A stretch of 64,000 nt of DNA from Arcobacteraceae bacterium (GTDB lineage Bacteria; Campylobacterota; Campylobacteria; Campylobacterales; Arcobacteraceae). The notes beneath the pieces are model-generated. The model was not told the origin of the DNA, did no database searches, and saw nothing but the letters and a program-made list of their open reading frames with translations. The stretch lies in contig JAGLOP010000012.1 of assembly GCA_023138835.1 (NCBI GenBank), positions 1 through 64,000 of the forward strand, read 5' to 3'. Of the stretch, positions 42,181-52,139 are shown piece after piece (the first letter of the stretch is position 1; every line of letters begins with the position of its first letter). The translations under genes and the position numbers were made by a program.

Positions 42181-43392
42181 TTATTGTAAATATTCTTCTT
42201 CAAGTGCAATTAAATCTTCAAAAGTTTCTCTTTTTCTTATTAGTCTGTCTTGTCCATTTTCAACTGCAATCTCTGCAACTTTACCTCTTGTATTATAATT
42301 ACTTGCCATTGTAAAACCATATGCTCCTGCACTTGCAATAGATATTAGGTCATTATGTTCAGTTTTAGGTAACTCAATATTCTTGGCAAAAAAGTCACCG
42401 CTTTCACATACTGGACCTACAACATTACACTCACTTTTATCATCACTTTTATCTAATACTTCAATTTTATGATATGCATCATAAAGTGCCGGTCTAAGTA
42501 AATCATTCATAGCCCCGTCAACTATTACAAATCTTTTATCACCATTTACTTTTTCATATAAAACTTTAGTTACAAAAGTTCCACTGTTCCCAACTATAAA
42601 TCTTCCCGGTTCACATACAACAGTAATATCAAGTCCAAATAAACTATCTAAAACAGTTTGTGCATATTTGTATGTATCTATTAAAGTTTCATTATCATAA
42701 ACGATACCTAATCCACCGCCAACATCAAAGAATTTTAATTCAATTTTTAATGCTGATTTTAAATTTCTAACTAAATCTGCTATTATATTTACCGCTTCTT
42801 TAATTGGTTCAAGTTCAGTAAGCTGGCTGCCAATATGACAATGGATACCAACAGGGTCTAAATTTTCACTTTTCTTAGCGAAGATATACATTCTTTTTGC
42901 CGTATCCAAATCTACACCAAACTTATTTTCATGAAGTCCTGTTGAGATATACGGATGTGTTTTTGGATCAACATTCGGGTTAACTCTTATACTTATTCTG
43001 GCTTCTTTGTTGAGCTCTTTTGCCATAAGTGCAACTCTTCTAAGTTCCGCTTCACTTTCAACATTTATCATCAAAATATCAAATTCCAAGGCTTGTCTTA
43101 TCTCATCATCAGTTTTTCCAACACCGGAAAAAATGATTTTATATTTTGGAACACCCACTTTTAAAGCTCTTTTTACTTCACCTATACTTACACAATCAGC
43201 ACCCGCACCTTGCTTTGCTAAATGTTGTACCACACTTAAATTTGAGTTTGCTTTAACTGCATAAGATATTAAAGATTTCCTTGCTTTAAAAGCATCTTTT
43301 AGTTCATTGTATTGTTTTGTAATATCATCAAAATCATACACATAATATGGTGTTTGATATTTATTCGCTAATTCTTTAAAATTTATTTTCAT
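42181..43392 (-). CDS. lysA: Diaminopimelate decarboxylase
   Basis: SYAVKANSNLSVVQHLA, GIHCHIGSQL, CEPGRFIVG. Confidence 0.96.
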   Translation of the reverse strand: MKINFKELANKYQTPYYVYDFDDITKQYNELKDAFKARKSLISYAVKANSNLSVVQHLAKQGAGADCVSIGEVKRALKVGVPKYKIIFSGVGKTDDEIRQALEFDILMINVESEAELRRVALMAKELNKEARISIRVNPNVDPKTHPYISTGLHENKFGVDLDTAKRMYIFAKKSENLDPVGIHCHIGSQLTELEPIKEAVNIIADLVRNLKSALKIELKFFDVGGGLGIVYDNETLIDTYKYAQTVLDSLFGLDITVVCEPGRFIVGNSGTFVTKVLYEKVNGDKRFVIVDGAMNDLLRPALYDAYHKIEVLDKSDDKSECNVVGPVCESGDFFAKNIELPKTEHNDLISIASAGAYGFTMASNYNTRGKVAEIAVENGQDRLIRKRETFEDLIALEEEYLQ

Positions 43393-43452
43393 CTATTTAT
43401 TACCTTATATCTAATAAGACATTATAATAGCAAAATTTCCGTAATACTCTTA

Positions 43453-44331
43453 TTAATGGTATATTTTGATAATTTTATTGTGTAAAGATGCATACTGCAA
43501 AGGATCAACCGTAGTGTTGTATAATCTTAAAGCATAATGTAAATGTGGTCCCGTTATTCTGCCTGTTTTTCCAGAAGTTCCAAGAATATCACCCTTTTTT
43601 ACCACCTGACCATCTTTTACTTTAAAACTATCCATATGGCAATAATAAGTATATGCACCCCGTCCATGATCAACATAAACAACTTTTCCAAGATAAAATC
43701 TATCCATAACTAAAGCAACTTTACCATCATTTGCACTGTAAATCATAGTGCCTACTTTTGCCCTGAAATCTGTACCGCTATGATAGCTTTTTGTTTTGCC
43801 GTTATAAATTCTGGCATTTCCAAAATCACTTGTAACCTTACTCTTCATAGGTAAAATAAAAGCAGATTTTCCTATATAGTCTTTTGGATTTATATAAGAA
43901 TATACATTTTTATAAACTGCTGCATATTCTTTTTTTGTTCTATCTTTGTTTTTTGAAGATAAAGTAACTTTTCCTTTAGCTACTTTTATAATCTCATTTT
44001 GTTTATATTTGCCATCAACTATTTTAATAGAAATATTTTTTTTGATAATCTTTTTATTTTCTATATATCTAACTTGCACATTTTCTTTTTGTTGTTTTGC
44101 ATGATAATCCACAGGTAAGAAAACTTCATATTTTTTGATACTGCCTAATATAGTAAACATTTGATAAGTTTTATTTTTAAAGATTACATTTGGTGCTTGG
44201 ATGAGCTTTTTATCACTTTGTAAAATAACAGCAAAAGTAGAACCTGGTTTTATATTTTTATGTGAAAGTGTTATATCTACTAGAGAAAACAGATTGGAAA
44301 AAAAGAGTAAAAGCAGTAAGATAATTTTCAT
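43453..44331 (-). CDS. M23 family metallopeptidase
   Basis: HSGTDFRAKVGTMIYSANDG, GPHLHYALRL. Confidence 0.9.
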   Translation of the reverse strand: MKIILLLLLFFSNLFSLVDITLSHKNIKPGSTFAVILQSDKKLIQAPNVIFKNKTYQMFTILGSIKKYEVFLPVDYHAKQQKENVQVRYIENKKIIKKNISIKIVDGKYKQNEIIKVAKGKVTLSSKNKDRTKKEYAAVYKNVYSYINPKDYIGKSAFILPMKSKVTSDFGNARIYNGKTKSYHSGTDFRAKVGTMIYSANDGKVALVMDRFYLGKVVYVDHGRGAYTYYCHMDSFKVKDGQVVKKGDILGTSGKTGRITGPHLHYALRLYNTTVDPLQYASLHNKIIKIYH

Positions 44332-44362
44332 AATAATTAATTTCTATTCTTAGCTTGATTAT

Positions 44363-45727
44363 TTAAACTTGCACGGGAATGCTAATTATAAACTCAGCAC
44401 CTGTATATTTCTTACCATTATACTTATAACTTACATTCTTAACCCCAATATTTCCACCCATACCCTTAACTATTAAAGTATAAGTCATATGCAAGCCCAA
44501 TCCGGTTCCTTGTGATTGATGTTTGGTTGTAAAATATGGCTCAAAAATCCTTTGCATTACTTCATTTGGTATCCCGCCGCCACTGTCTTTTATTTTAATA
44601 ATTACTTTATCCTTTTTATCAAAAGTTGAAATAAAAAGATATCTGTCTTCTTTATTTAACTCTGCTAAAACATCTTCTGCATTATTAAATATATTTATAA
44701 AACACTGTATTAATTCACTAGGATAACCCTTTATTTTTATATCATCTTGTAAATTTAAGATTACATTTATACTATTCTTTTTTATAGAAGATTCTACTAG
44801 ATTAATAAAACTGCCTATTTTCTTTTTTAAATCAAATGATACCTGTATCCTGTCACCTTTTATATAATTTTTAAAATCATCTATTGTTTTTGACAGATAT
44901 TGTGCATTTCTATTTATTCCTTCACAAGTTTTATTAAATGTTTCATCATCTAAAACACCATGCTCTTTTTGTAGTTGCATACCCGTAGCTCCAGTTGATA
45001 TTACAGATAACGGCTGACGCCATTGATGAGCAATATTTCCCAGCATCTCTCCCATTGAAGCCATCTTTTCTGATTTGAAAAGTTGTTTTTGCGTTGCTTT
45101 TTCTTGAATATTCAATTTACTTGCACTAAAAAGTATTATAAAAACTATTATCAATATTAAAAATACTATAAAATAATGTATAATTTCTATTTTTAAAATT
45201 AACTTGTCAAAACTTTTAACTTTTGAGTTAATATCATAATAAACTTCAAAAGCATATATAAATTTACCATTTTTTACAATAGGTATATAAACTTCAGCCA
45301 CATCTACATCAATTTGGCGTCCCTCTAATGTCTTTTTTCCTTTTTTTACTATCTTATAAAATACTTTACCCTGTGCTACAATATTATGATAATAATCATT
45401 TGTATTTATTTTTCCTATATCTTTCTTACTTGTAGAGTAAAGTATCAAACCTTTTTTATCAAAAAATTTGATTTTTTCTATATTCAAATCCTCTTTCATT
45501 CTTTTCATATGGGAAAAATCTTTATCTTCATTATAAACGGATATCAAGTGATTTGAAACTCTTTTTGATTCATCTATAATATTCAACATAATCTGTTCTT
45601 CAAACGATGGTATGATATATTTTGTAGATATTAATGACAATATAATCGTAAAGAATAAAGTCATTAATAGAGTAAATTTGAGACTTTTTTGTTTAAATAT
45701 ATTTTTTATTACTTCTGCGTTTGTCAT
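44363..45727 (-). CDS. Membrane sensor histidine kinase
   Basis: Two TMs; MGNIAHQWRQPLS-like H-box; GTGLGLHMTY. Confidence 0.9.
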   Translation of the reverse strand: MTNAEVIKNIFKQKSLKFTLLMTLFFTIILSLISTKYIIPSFEEQIMLNIIDESKRVSNHLISVYNEDKDFSHMKRMKEDLNIEKIKFFDKKGLILYSTSKKDIGKINTNDYYHNIVAQGKVFYKIVKKGKKTLEGRQIDVDVAEVYIPIVKNGKFIYAFEVYYDINSKVKSFDKLILKIEIIHYFIVFLILIIVFIILFSASKLNIQEKATQKQLFKSEKMASMGEMLGNIAHQWRQPLSVISTGATGMQLQKEHGVLDDETFNKTCEGINRNAQYLSKTIDDFKNYIKGDRIQVSFDLKKKIGSFINLVESSIKKNSINVILNLQDDIKIKGYPSELIQCFINIFNNAEDVLAELNKEDRYLFISTFDKKDKVIIKIKDSGGGIPNEVMQRIFEPYFTTKHQSQGTGLGLHMTYTLIVKGMGGNIGVKNVSYKYNGKKYTGAEFIISIPVQV

Positions 45728-45889
45728 GCTTTTCTTTCAAGTTTAAATCAATTTATATACTTATTTTACTTACCTTAATAGTTTATCACTAAATTCATTG
45801 TTTTTATATAAATCGTTAGTACTGGACTTTTTCAATCATACCTTTGATACATTATTCAAGTAATGTTCCTCATCTCTTTCTATGTTTTA

Positions 45890-46582
45890 TTATATTTTGC
45901 CATTTATTGCATATTCAAATGATTCTTTACACTGTAACTCTAATGGATTTAAAATATACTGCTTAATGTCCTTTTGATTTATCACTAATGGCAACTCCGT
46001 ACATCCAAGCACCACTGCATCAACTTCATTATATTTTTTTAATAAGTTTATAAAATATTCTTTGGCCGAATCTTCAATAATCCCTTTTGACAGTTTTGAT
46101 TGAAACAGTTGTATTTCATCTCTTTCTTTTAAATTTGGAACGATAACTTCTAAATCTTGTTTTTCAAGATGAGCTTTAAAAAAATCATCTTCCATAGTAA
46201 ACTTTGTACCTAATAACAATAATTTATTTAAAGTTTTATCTTTAGCAGTTTGGGCTGTTATTTTTAACATATGAAACAATGGCATATCTAAATTAATTTC
46301 ATTTTCTATTATGTCGTATGCTTTGTGTAGTGTATTATTACAAATAAGAATACAGTCAGGTTTCAAATCATTTAACTTTTGTAGCTCTTTTTTTAATAAA
46401 CTTGGTATTTTATCCCAACCATCATTGTAATGTTGTTTTATCTCATGATAATCAATATTGAATAATATCAACTTAGCACTATGATGTCCACCAAAATGAT
46501 TTTGTGCCATTTTATTTAAAATTTTATAATATTCAATTGTAGACGGCCAACTAGTCCCACCCAAAAGTCCAATAGTTTTCAT
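45890..46582 (-). CDS. Aspartate/glutamate racemase family protein
   Basis: LGGTSWPSTIEYY, ICNNTLHKA, VVLGCTELPLV. Confidence 0.88.
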   Translation of the reverse strand: MKTIGLLGGTSWPSTIEYYKILNKMAQNHFGGHHSAKLILFNIDYHEIKQHYNDGWDKIPSLLKKELQKLNDLKPDCILICNNTLHKAYDIIENEINLDMPLFHMLKITAQTAKDKTLNKLLLLGTKFTMEDDFFKAHLEKQDLEVIVPNLKERDEIQLFQSKLSKGIIEDSAKEYFINLLKKYNEVDAVVLGCTELPLVINQKDIKQYILNPLELQCKESFEYAINGKI

Positions 46583-46597
46583 TTGATTTGTTATATC

Positions 46598-47767
46598 CTA
46601 AAACTTTATCTCTTGCATATCATCTAGCCATCCAGCCTTATCATCTAATTTCATTATCATACATTTACTTGCATCTTTTGGAAATTCTGGTCTTGAGTGG
46701 ATATGTTTTAAGATAAGCTTATCATCTATTCTTCCGATTATCTCAATTTTTCCAATATCGTGTCCCATTATAAATTTAAATCTTTTAGCATAACCATCAA
46801 GTCTAGTTTTTGCATCATCTACCATATCAATTCCATCTTTTAGTGGTACTTGAAAATGATTTCTTACACGACTTACCGGCATACATTGATATAAATAATA
46901 TGGATTTACACCAATCTTAACTAATCCATTCATCAAGTTTTCAATATCCTGGGCACTATCATTTACGCCTTTTAAAAGTACAGCTTGATTATTAACCGTT
47001 ACTCCTGCTTCTCTTATTTTTAATATTGCTTTTGTTGCCATGGGTGTTATTTCATTTATATGGTTAAAATGAGTAGGAATATATAAAGTTTTAACTTTAT
47101 TAAACTCTTTGAAGTAATTCAACAACTCTTCATCAAAAAATCTCATAGGATAAACTACAGGGGTTCTAGTACCAATTCTTACATAGTTAATATGTTCAAT
47201 ATCTTTTAACTCTTCTAACATTGCAATAAGTCTACTGGTACTTATAAGCAGTGGGTCACCACCTGAAATAATTACATTTGTGATCTCTTTGTGTTCTTTG
47301 ATATATTTTGCAGCATTTTTAAAGTTTTCTACGGTCTTATCATTTGGAAGTCCTACTATTGCTTTTCTAAAACAATGCCTACAATACATAGAGCAATAAT
47401 CAGTTGCTACAATCAAAGCTGAATATGGATATTTGTGTAGTATTCCATTACCTTTATTATGCTTATCATCCCCATAAGGATCTGTTGTAGTTTCACCCAT
47501 TGAACCTGCAATTACAAGTTCATCTTCATCTGGAAGGGCAAGTTTTTTAATGGGGTCATTTTGAAAATTTTTCTCATCTATTAAACTTAAATAATAACGA
47601 GGAATATTCATAGGATGATTATCAACCACCTCTCTTAATTTTTTTTCATCATCACTAGTTAAGTTTATATACTCTTTTAATTTATCTATAGAGTTAATAT
47701 TTTTTGATAATTCACTCTGCCAATCTACTTCTTCCCAATTTGTGCTTTTTAGTTCACTTAAAATAAT
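46598..47767 (-). CDS. kamA: Lysine 2,3-aminomutase family protein (probable non-canonical ATT start)
   Basis: Radical SAM CSMYCRHCFR; in-frame upstream IILSELKSTNWEEVDWQSELSKNINSIDKLKEYINLTSDDEKKLRE matches KamA-type N-terminus; ORF track starts at internal GTG 47629. Confidence 0.8.
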   Translation of the reverse strand: MILSELKSTNWEEVDWQSELSKNINSIDKLKEYINLTSDDEKKLREVVDNHPMNIPRYYLSLIDEKNFQNDPIKKLALPDEDELVIAGSMGETTTDPYGDDKHNKGNGILHKYPYSALIVATDYCSMYCRHCFRKAIVGLPNDKTVENFKNAAKYIKEHKEITNVIISGGDPLLISTSRLIAMLEELKDIEHINYVRIGTRTPVVYPMRFFDEELLNYFKEFNKVKTLYIPTHFNHINEITPMATKAILKIREAGVTVNNQAVLLKGVNDSAQDIENLMNGLVKIGVNPYYLYQCMPVSRVRNHFQVPLKDGIDMVDDAKTRLDGYAKRFKFIMGHDIGKIEIIGRIDDKLILKHIHSRPEFPKDASKCMIMKLDDKAGWLDDMQEIKF

Positions 47768-47909
47768 TTATCCTTTTGTTAGTTTGCTTTTAAATTAAAG
47801 CTTCTATAATATAACCAATGTAACTTAAGTGAAAATTATACTTTTTGAAAATATAATTTAACTTTAGATATAATTTTTAAAAATATTAGGTACAAAGAGA
47901 GCTTAGAAT

Positions 47910-49532
47910 ATGAATATATTATCAAAAAATGCAACAGCCGAAGAGTCAATTGAAAAGATGACTAATGCTTTAAAAAGTATATCTTCAGATATAACTTTAG
48001 GTAAACAACTACACCCTTTGACAAATTGCTATTCTGTAAATCTAAAATCGCTTGATGCTCCAAATCATATATATACAAATGGAAAAGGGATAAATGAACT
48101 ATCTTGTACAGCAAGTGCTTTAGGTGAATATATAGAGAGAATTCAAACAAATAACTTTTTCATAGAATTTTATATGCAAAATAAAAAGTTTTATCCAGAT
48201 CAAAAAAGTTTTACAGATGTAAATGATTTCTTAAATGATGAATTAAATAAATTTTACAATCCAAACGATGAATTAGAGTTAGAGGATTTTTTAGATTTTA
48301 ATAGTGATGAGCAAGAAAAGATAATATGCTTACCTTTTATAAATCAATCAAACAACAAAGAAGTATATTTCCCAGCAAATATCATACACAACCTATATGT
48401 AAGCAATGGACTTGCAACTGGAAATACACCAAATGAAACTAAAGTGCAAGCACTAAGTGAAATATTTGAAAGGTATGTAAAAATAAAAATAATTAAAGAA
48501 GGCTATTCTTTACCTAAAATACCTCTTGATATTGTAAAGTCATTTCCTAAACTATATGAAGATATTCAATCTTTGGAAGAAAAAGGCTTTAATATACAAG
48601 TATTAGATGCATCTTTAGATGGAGAGTTTCCTGTAGTTGCCATATCATTAATAGATTCAAAAGAAAATAGTTTATTTGTATCTTTTGGTTGTCATCCTAT
48701 TTTAGAAGTTTGCTTGGAGCGAACTCTGACAGAACTTATGCAAGGTAGATCAGTGGAAGACTTGAACTCTTTTGAAAAACCAAGCTTTAATGAGAGCATA
48801 ATAAATGATAGTTTCAATATAGAATCGCATTTTATAAATTCAGATGGTAAAATGAATTTTTCTTTTCTAAATAAAAATAGTTCTTTTAGCTTTAGTCCTT
48901 GGAAATATGATGGAAAAAACAGTGATGATGAATATAAATTCTTATTTGATATAACAAAAGCGATGAATAAAGATATATATTTAAGGGAGTATGATTATAT
49001 AGGGTTTTATTCTTGTCAAATTATTATACCTAGTATCTCAGAGATTTATCCTATTGATGATTTGGTTTACAACAATGCAAATAGAGGAAAAGAGATACGC
49101 CAAAATATTTTGAATTTTAAAAGTATTGATTTAGAAGATATAATCCAAAGTGTTGAGTATCAAGCAGATGATTTGGATTGTGAGAAATATATAGGTGTAC
49201 TATTTAAAGATAATTTTACATTAGGAGATTTTAAAGCACAAATATATCTAATGCAAGGTGACTTAGAAAGTGCAGTAGGCTACTTTGAATTATCTTCAAA
49301 AAACACATCATATATACTAGCTCAACTTTGTCATATACAAATAGATGACTTAAATTTTGATGATTATTATCAATCTTTATGTGATATTTTCACACAAGAG
49401 AAATTAGAAGAGGCTCTGAGTATATTTAATATTGATAAATATTTTATAGATATCTCATTTCATGATGATTATCTAAATATACAAAATTTATATGATAGAT
49501 TGGCTGTAAAGAAACAAACTATATTAAAATAA
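47910..49532 (+). CDS. ycaO: YcaO-domain protein (E. coli YcaO type)
   Basis: SALGEYIERIQTNNFF, KVQALSEIFERYVK, helical C-terminal extension. Confidence 0.88.
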   Translation: MNILSKNATAEESIEKMTNALKSISSDITLGKQLHPLTNCYSVNLKSLDAPNHIYTNGKGINELSCTASALGEYIERIQTNNFFIEFYMQNKKFYPDQKSFTDVNDFLNDELNKFYNPNDELELEDFLDFNSDEQEKIICLPFINQSNNKEVYFPANIIHNLYVSNGLATGNTPNETKVQALSEIFERYVKIKIIKEGYSLPKIPLDIVKSFPKLYEDIQSLEEKGFNIQVLDASLDGEFPVVAISLIDSKENSLFVSFGCHPILEVCLERTLTELMQGRSVEDLNSFEKPSFNESIINDSFNIESHFINSDGKMNFSFLNKNSSFSFSPWKYDGKNSDDEYKFLFDITKAMNKDIYLREYDYIGFYSCQIIIPSISEIYPIDDLVYNNANRGKEIRQNILNFKSIDLEDIIQSVEYQADDLDCEKYIGVLFKDNFTLGDFKAQIYLMQGDLESAVGYFELSSKNTSYILAQLCHIQIDDLNFDDYYQSLCDIFTQEKLEEALSIFNIDKYFIDISFHDDYLNIQNLYDRLAVKKQTILK

Positions 49533-49626
49533 AACTAAGTAAAGGCGGTAATCGCTTTAAATATTTTCTTTTTATTAATTTGCATATAGTTTGCAAACTT
49601 AGTAAAAGTTTTTAACGATATTTAAA

Positions 49627-49660
49627 ATTGTATTATAGCTATGTCACAGTTTGCGTCACA
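49627..49660 (-). promoter_or_regulatory. TGTGAC-N6-TGTGAC-N10-TACAAT promoter, copy 2 (no ORF downstream)
   Basis: Minus strand TGTGACGCAAACTGTGACATAGCTATAATACAAT. Confidence 0.5.
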
Positions 49661-49772
49661 GAAATGATACATATTTTCAACAAATTATACTGCTGTCTTC
49701 TGTGATAGTATGATTTTAGAAAGTTTTTGATATGATTTAGAAATTTATAATCAATTTAATTAAGGGGTAATA

Positions 49773-50174
49773 ATGAATAAAATAATATTTAGTTTCATAC
49801 TAATTGTTAGTAGTCTTTGGGGAGGATACAAAGCACCACTAAATATAAAAGGATCAACTACTATTGATACTAAACAAGCTTATGAGTTGTATAATAAAAA
49901 AGTAATGTTTATTGATGTGCGTCCATCTTGGATGGTACAAAAACAAGGTAAAATTAAAGGTGCATTTAACTACTATGTTGGAGACTTCAATGCTAATGGA
50001 CTAAAAATGATTCTATCTACAAAAAATATACCAGTGGTTATTTATTGTAATGGGATAGGATGTTCTCTTTCGGAAGAAGCAATAGTTAAAATGGCACCTT
50101 TAGGATATAAAAATATTTACTTTTATCGTGATGGTTATCCTGCATGGAAACATTATAAATTACCAACAAAATAG
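49773..50174 (+). CDS. Exported rhodanese-domain protein
   Basis: Signal peptide; FIDVRPSWMVQKQGKIKGAFN; YCNGIGCSLSEEA. Confidence 0.85.
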   Translation: MNKIIFSFILIVSSLWGGYKAPLNIKGSTTIDTKQAYELYNKKVMFIDVRPSWMVQKQGKIKGAFNYYVGDFNANGLKMILSTKNIPVVIYCNGIGCSLSEEAIVKMAPLGYKNIYFYRDGYPAWKHYKLPTK

Positions 50175-50204
50175 ACTTAATTAAAAAATTGGGTGCATAT
50201 CGTG

Positions 50205-50783
50205 TTAATCAAGATTTTTAATTAGCATTCTCTCTTCCTCCAATGAAAGGTAACGCCATTTACCGATTTCGATGTTGAGTTTAAAACTGCCAATGCTGAT
50301 TCGTTTTAAGTCTAAGACCTTTAATGGCGTCCCAAACTTTGGGTCTTTCAGCGCCCCAAAAAGTCGTCGGATATGACGATTCTTTCCCTCATCAATTACT
50401 ATTTTGAGTTTTGTTTTCGCGCCACCAACGCCTATTTTTTCGACGACAATAGCTTTCAGTAGACCATGTTTGCTTTCCACTCCCTTCTTAGCCGCTGCAA
50501 TATGTTCGTCTGTTACATGACCCCTAACCCAGATTTCGTATACCTTAATGCAATTCCCAGGTTTGGTTAACGCGTTACCGATTTTGCCATTGGTTGTGAA
50601 TAATAGAAGCCCCTTAGATTCTAGATCAAGGCGTCCGATGGGCATCCATCCGTCATGAAAAACCCAATCGGGCAAAAGATTATAAACTGTTTTTCGCCCA
50701 AGTTCGTCAGATCGGGTGACCATATAACCCTTAGGTTTATTGAGTGCTAACAGTTTTTTCGAATCGTTCGTTGTTCTATTCAT
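50205..50783 (-). CDS. RsuA/RluE-family pseudouridine synthase
   Basis: PIGRLDLESKGLLLFTTNG, GKNRHIRRLFGAL. Confidence 0.9.
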   Translation of the reverse strand: MNRTTNDSKKLLALNKPKGYMVTRSDELGRKTVYNLLPDWVFHDGWMPIGRLDLESKGLLLFTTNGKIGNALTKPGNCIKVYEIWVRGHVTDEHIAAAKKGVESKHGLLKAIVVEKIGVGGAKTKLKIVIDEGKNRHIRRLFGALKDPKFGTPLKVLDLKRISIGSFKLNIEIGKWRYLSLEEERMLIKNLD

Positions 50784-50927
50784 TAGGTGTATTCCTTAGG
50801 TGTTTTTGATGAGTTCTTAAATTAAGATTGTTTCCCTCAAACTATAATTGTGAAATCCTTTTATTTTAAAAATCTTTGTAAAAGCGTGAATTTCAGAAAG
50901 AATTACTATATTGCAAACTTGGTGATT

Positions 50928-51048
50928 TATAACGTCTAAATTGAAGGACGATGACCCCTCAATATATTTGCTGATTTCTTTTTATAACCACTATATTAAA
51001 GCTAATTTAGGCTTAAATACTCGCAAGGGTCACCCGTTCTCCTTCCAA
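50928..51048 (-). repeat. attC-like site A, larger part (interrupted by IS; remainder about 52425-52437)
   Basis: About 10 mismatches in about 121 nt to site B, identity stops at TTCCAA. Confidence 0.8.
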
Positions 51049-51113
51049 GTCGCCACCTTAAAATCTACTTAATTTCTTAATTATAACCAACTAAATATAA
51101 ATTAATTTATATT

Positions 51114-52139
51114 TTAAGCAACCAAGTCATTATTATCACTTTTATCTATATATTTACCACAAGCTTTTTCATAAGTTTCAGCATCATAAATACAATTATT
51201 TTTATAAAGTGAATGTGCGATTACTATTAATTTTCTCATTACTGCTATCTGTGCTACTGTTGAATGTTTACCATTATTTTTTAATCTATTATAAAAATAT
51301 TTCATTTGTTCATTATATTTTATTGCTACCATAGTAGCCATAAACAAACTTCCTCTATATAGTTTTATACCAGCTTTAGATATTCTTGGTTTGGATTTAA
51401 CGGATGTTCCTGAGTCTTTTATAATTGGGTCTAACCCAGTTAATGATACTATTTGATTTTTATTTGCATTGGGATAACTGATAAATAAATGCACTAGTAC
51501 AATACCTGCAATTTTACCAATACCTGGTATTGTTTGTATATTTTTATATGTAAGTGATAATTTATTATCTGCTTCAATAATCTCTTTTATTTTATCTAAG
51601 ACTTCAAGCTCTTTATTTTTAAATGATTTTAATCTCTTGCTTATATCTCTAAGCGTATATTTATTACCACCTTTACAATTTAATGCTTCATAGTGATTAC
51701 TTAGTGCTACTCTTTGTTTAACAGTAAACTTATAATAACTCATAAGCTCCTTTATAGTTTCAAGCGTATCATCTATTATAGGTACTCTTATCTCACCTTC
51801 TCTAGCTATTGCAATAGCCTTAGATAACATTATGGCATCAATTTTATCACTCTTGCTTCTATGTCCTAATGCTTTTGCAAAGTTACTTGATTGTTTGGGG
51901 TTTATTATAAAAGATTTTATATTTTTTGAAGCACAAAACTTTTTAGTTAAAAATGAATAACTACCAGTAGGCTCATAAACAAAAGTAAGTTTATCTAAAT
52001 CTTTTTTATACAACTTTTTTAACTTTGAATATAAAGCTTTTAAAGCTGTAATAGTGTTATCAATCTCTAAATCTAAAGAATTGATAGAGATATGAACCGA
52101 AATACTTGCTTTACTAATATCTAATCCGATAGAATACAT
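51114..52139 (-). CDS. IS110 family transposase (DEDD)
   Basis: SIGLDISKASISVHI, FVYEPTGSY, KSDKIDAIMLSKA, IPGIGKIAGIVL, GLDPIIKDSGTSVKSKPRISKAGIKLYR. Confidence 0.93.
   Translation of the reverse strand: MYSIGLDISKASISVHISINSLDLEIDNTITALKALYSKLKKLYKKDLDKLTFVYEPTGSYSFLTKKFCASKNIKSFIINPKQSSNFAKALGHRSKSDKIDAIMLSKAIAIAREGEIRVPIIDDTLETIKELMSYYKFTVKQRVALSNHYEALNCKGGNKYTLRDISKRLKSFKNKELEVLDKIKEIIEADNKLSLTYKNIQTIPGIGKIAGIVLVHLFISYPNANKNQIVSLTGLDPIIKDSGTSVKSKPRISKAGIKLYRGSLFMATMVAIKYNEQMKYFYNRLKNNGKHSTVAQIAVMRKLIVIAHSLYKNNCIYDAETYEKACGKYIDKSDNNDLVA

Noticed and set aside
45728-45889. Intergenic stretch considered as a pseudogene remnant
   Set aside because: No frame gave recognisable similarity to neighbouring genes.
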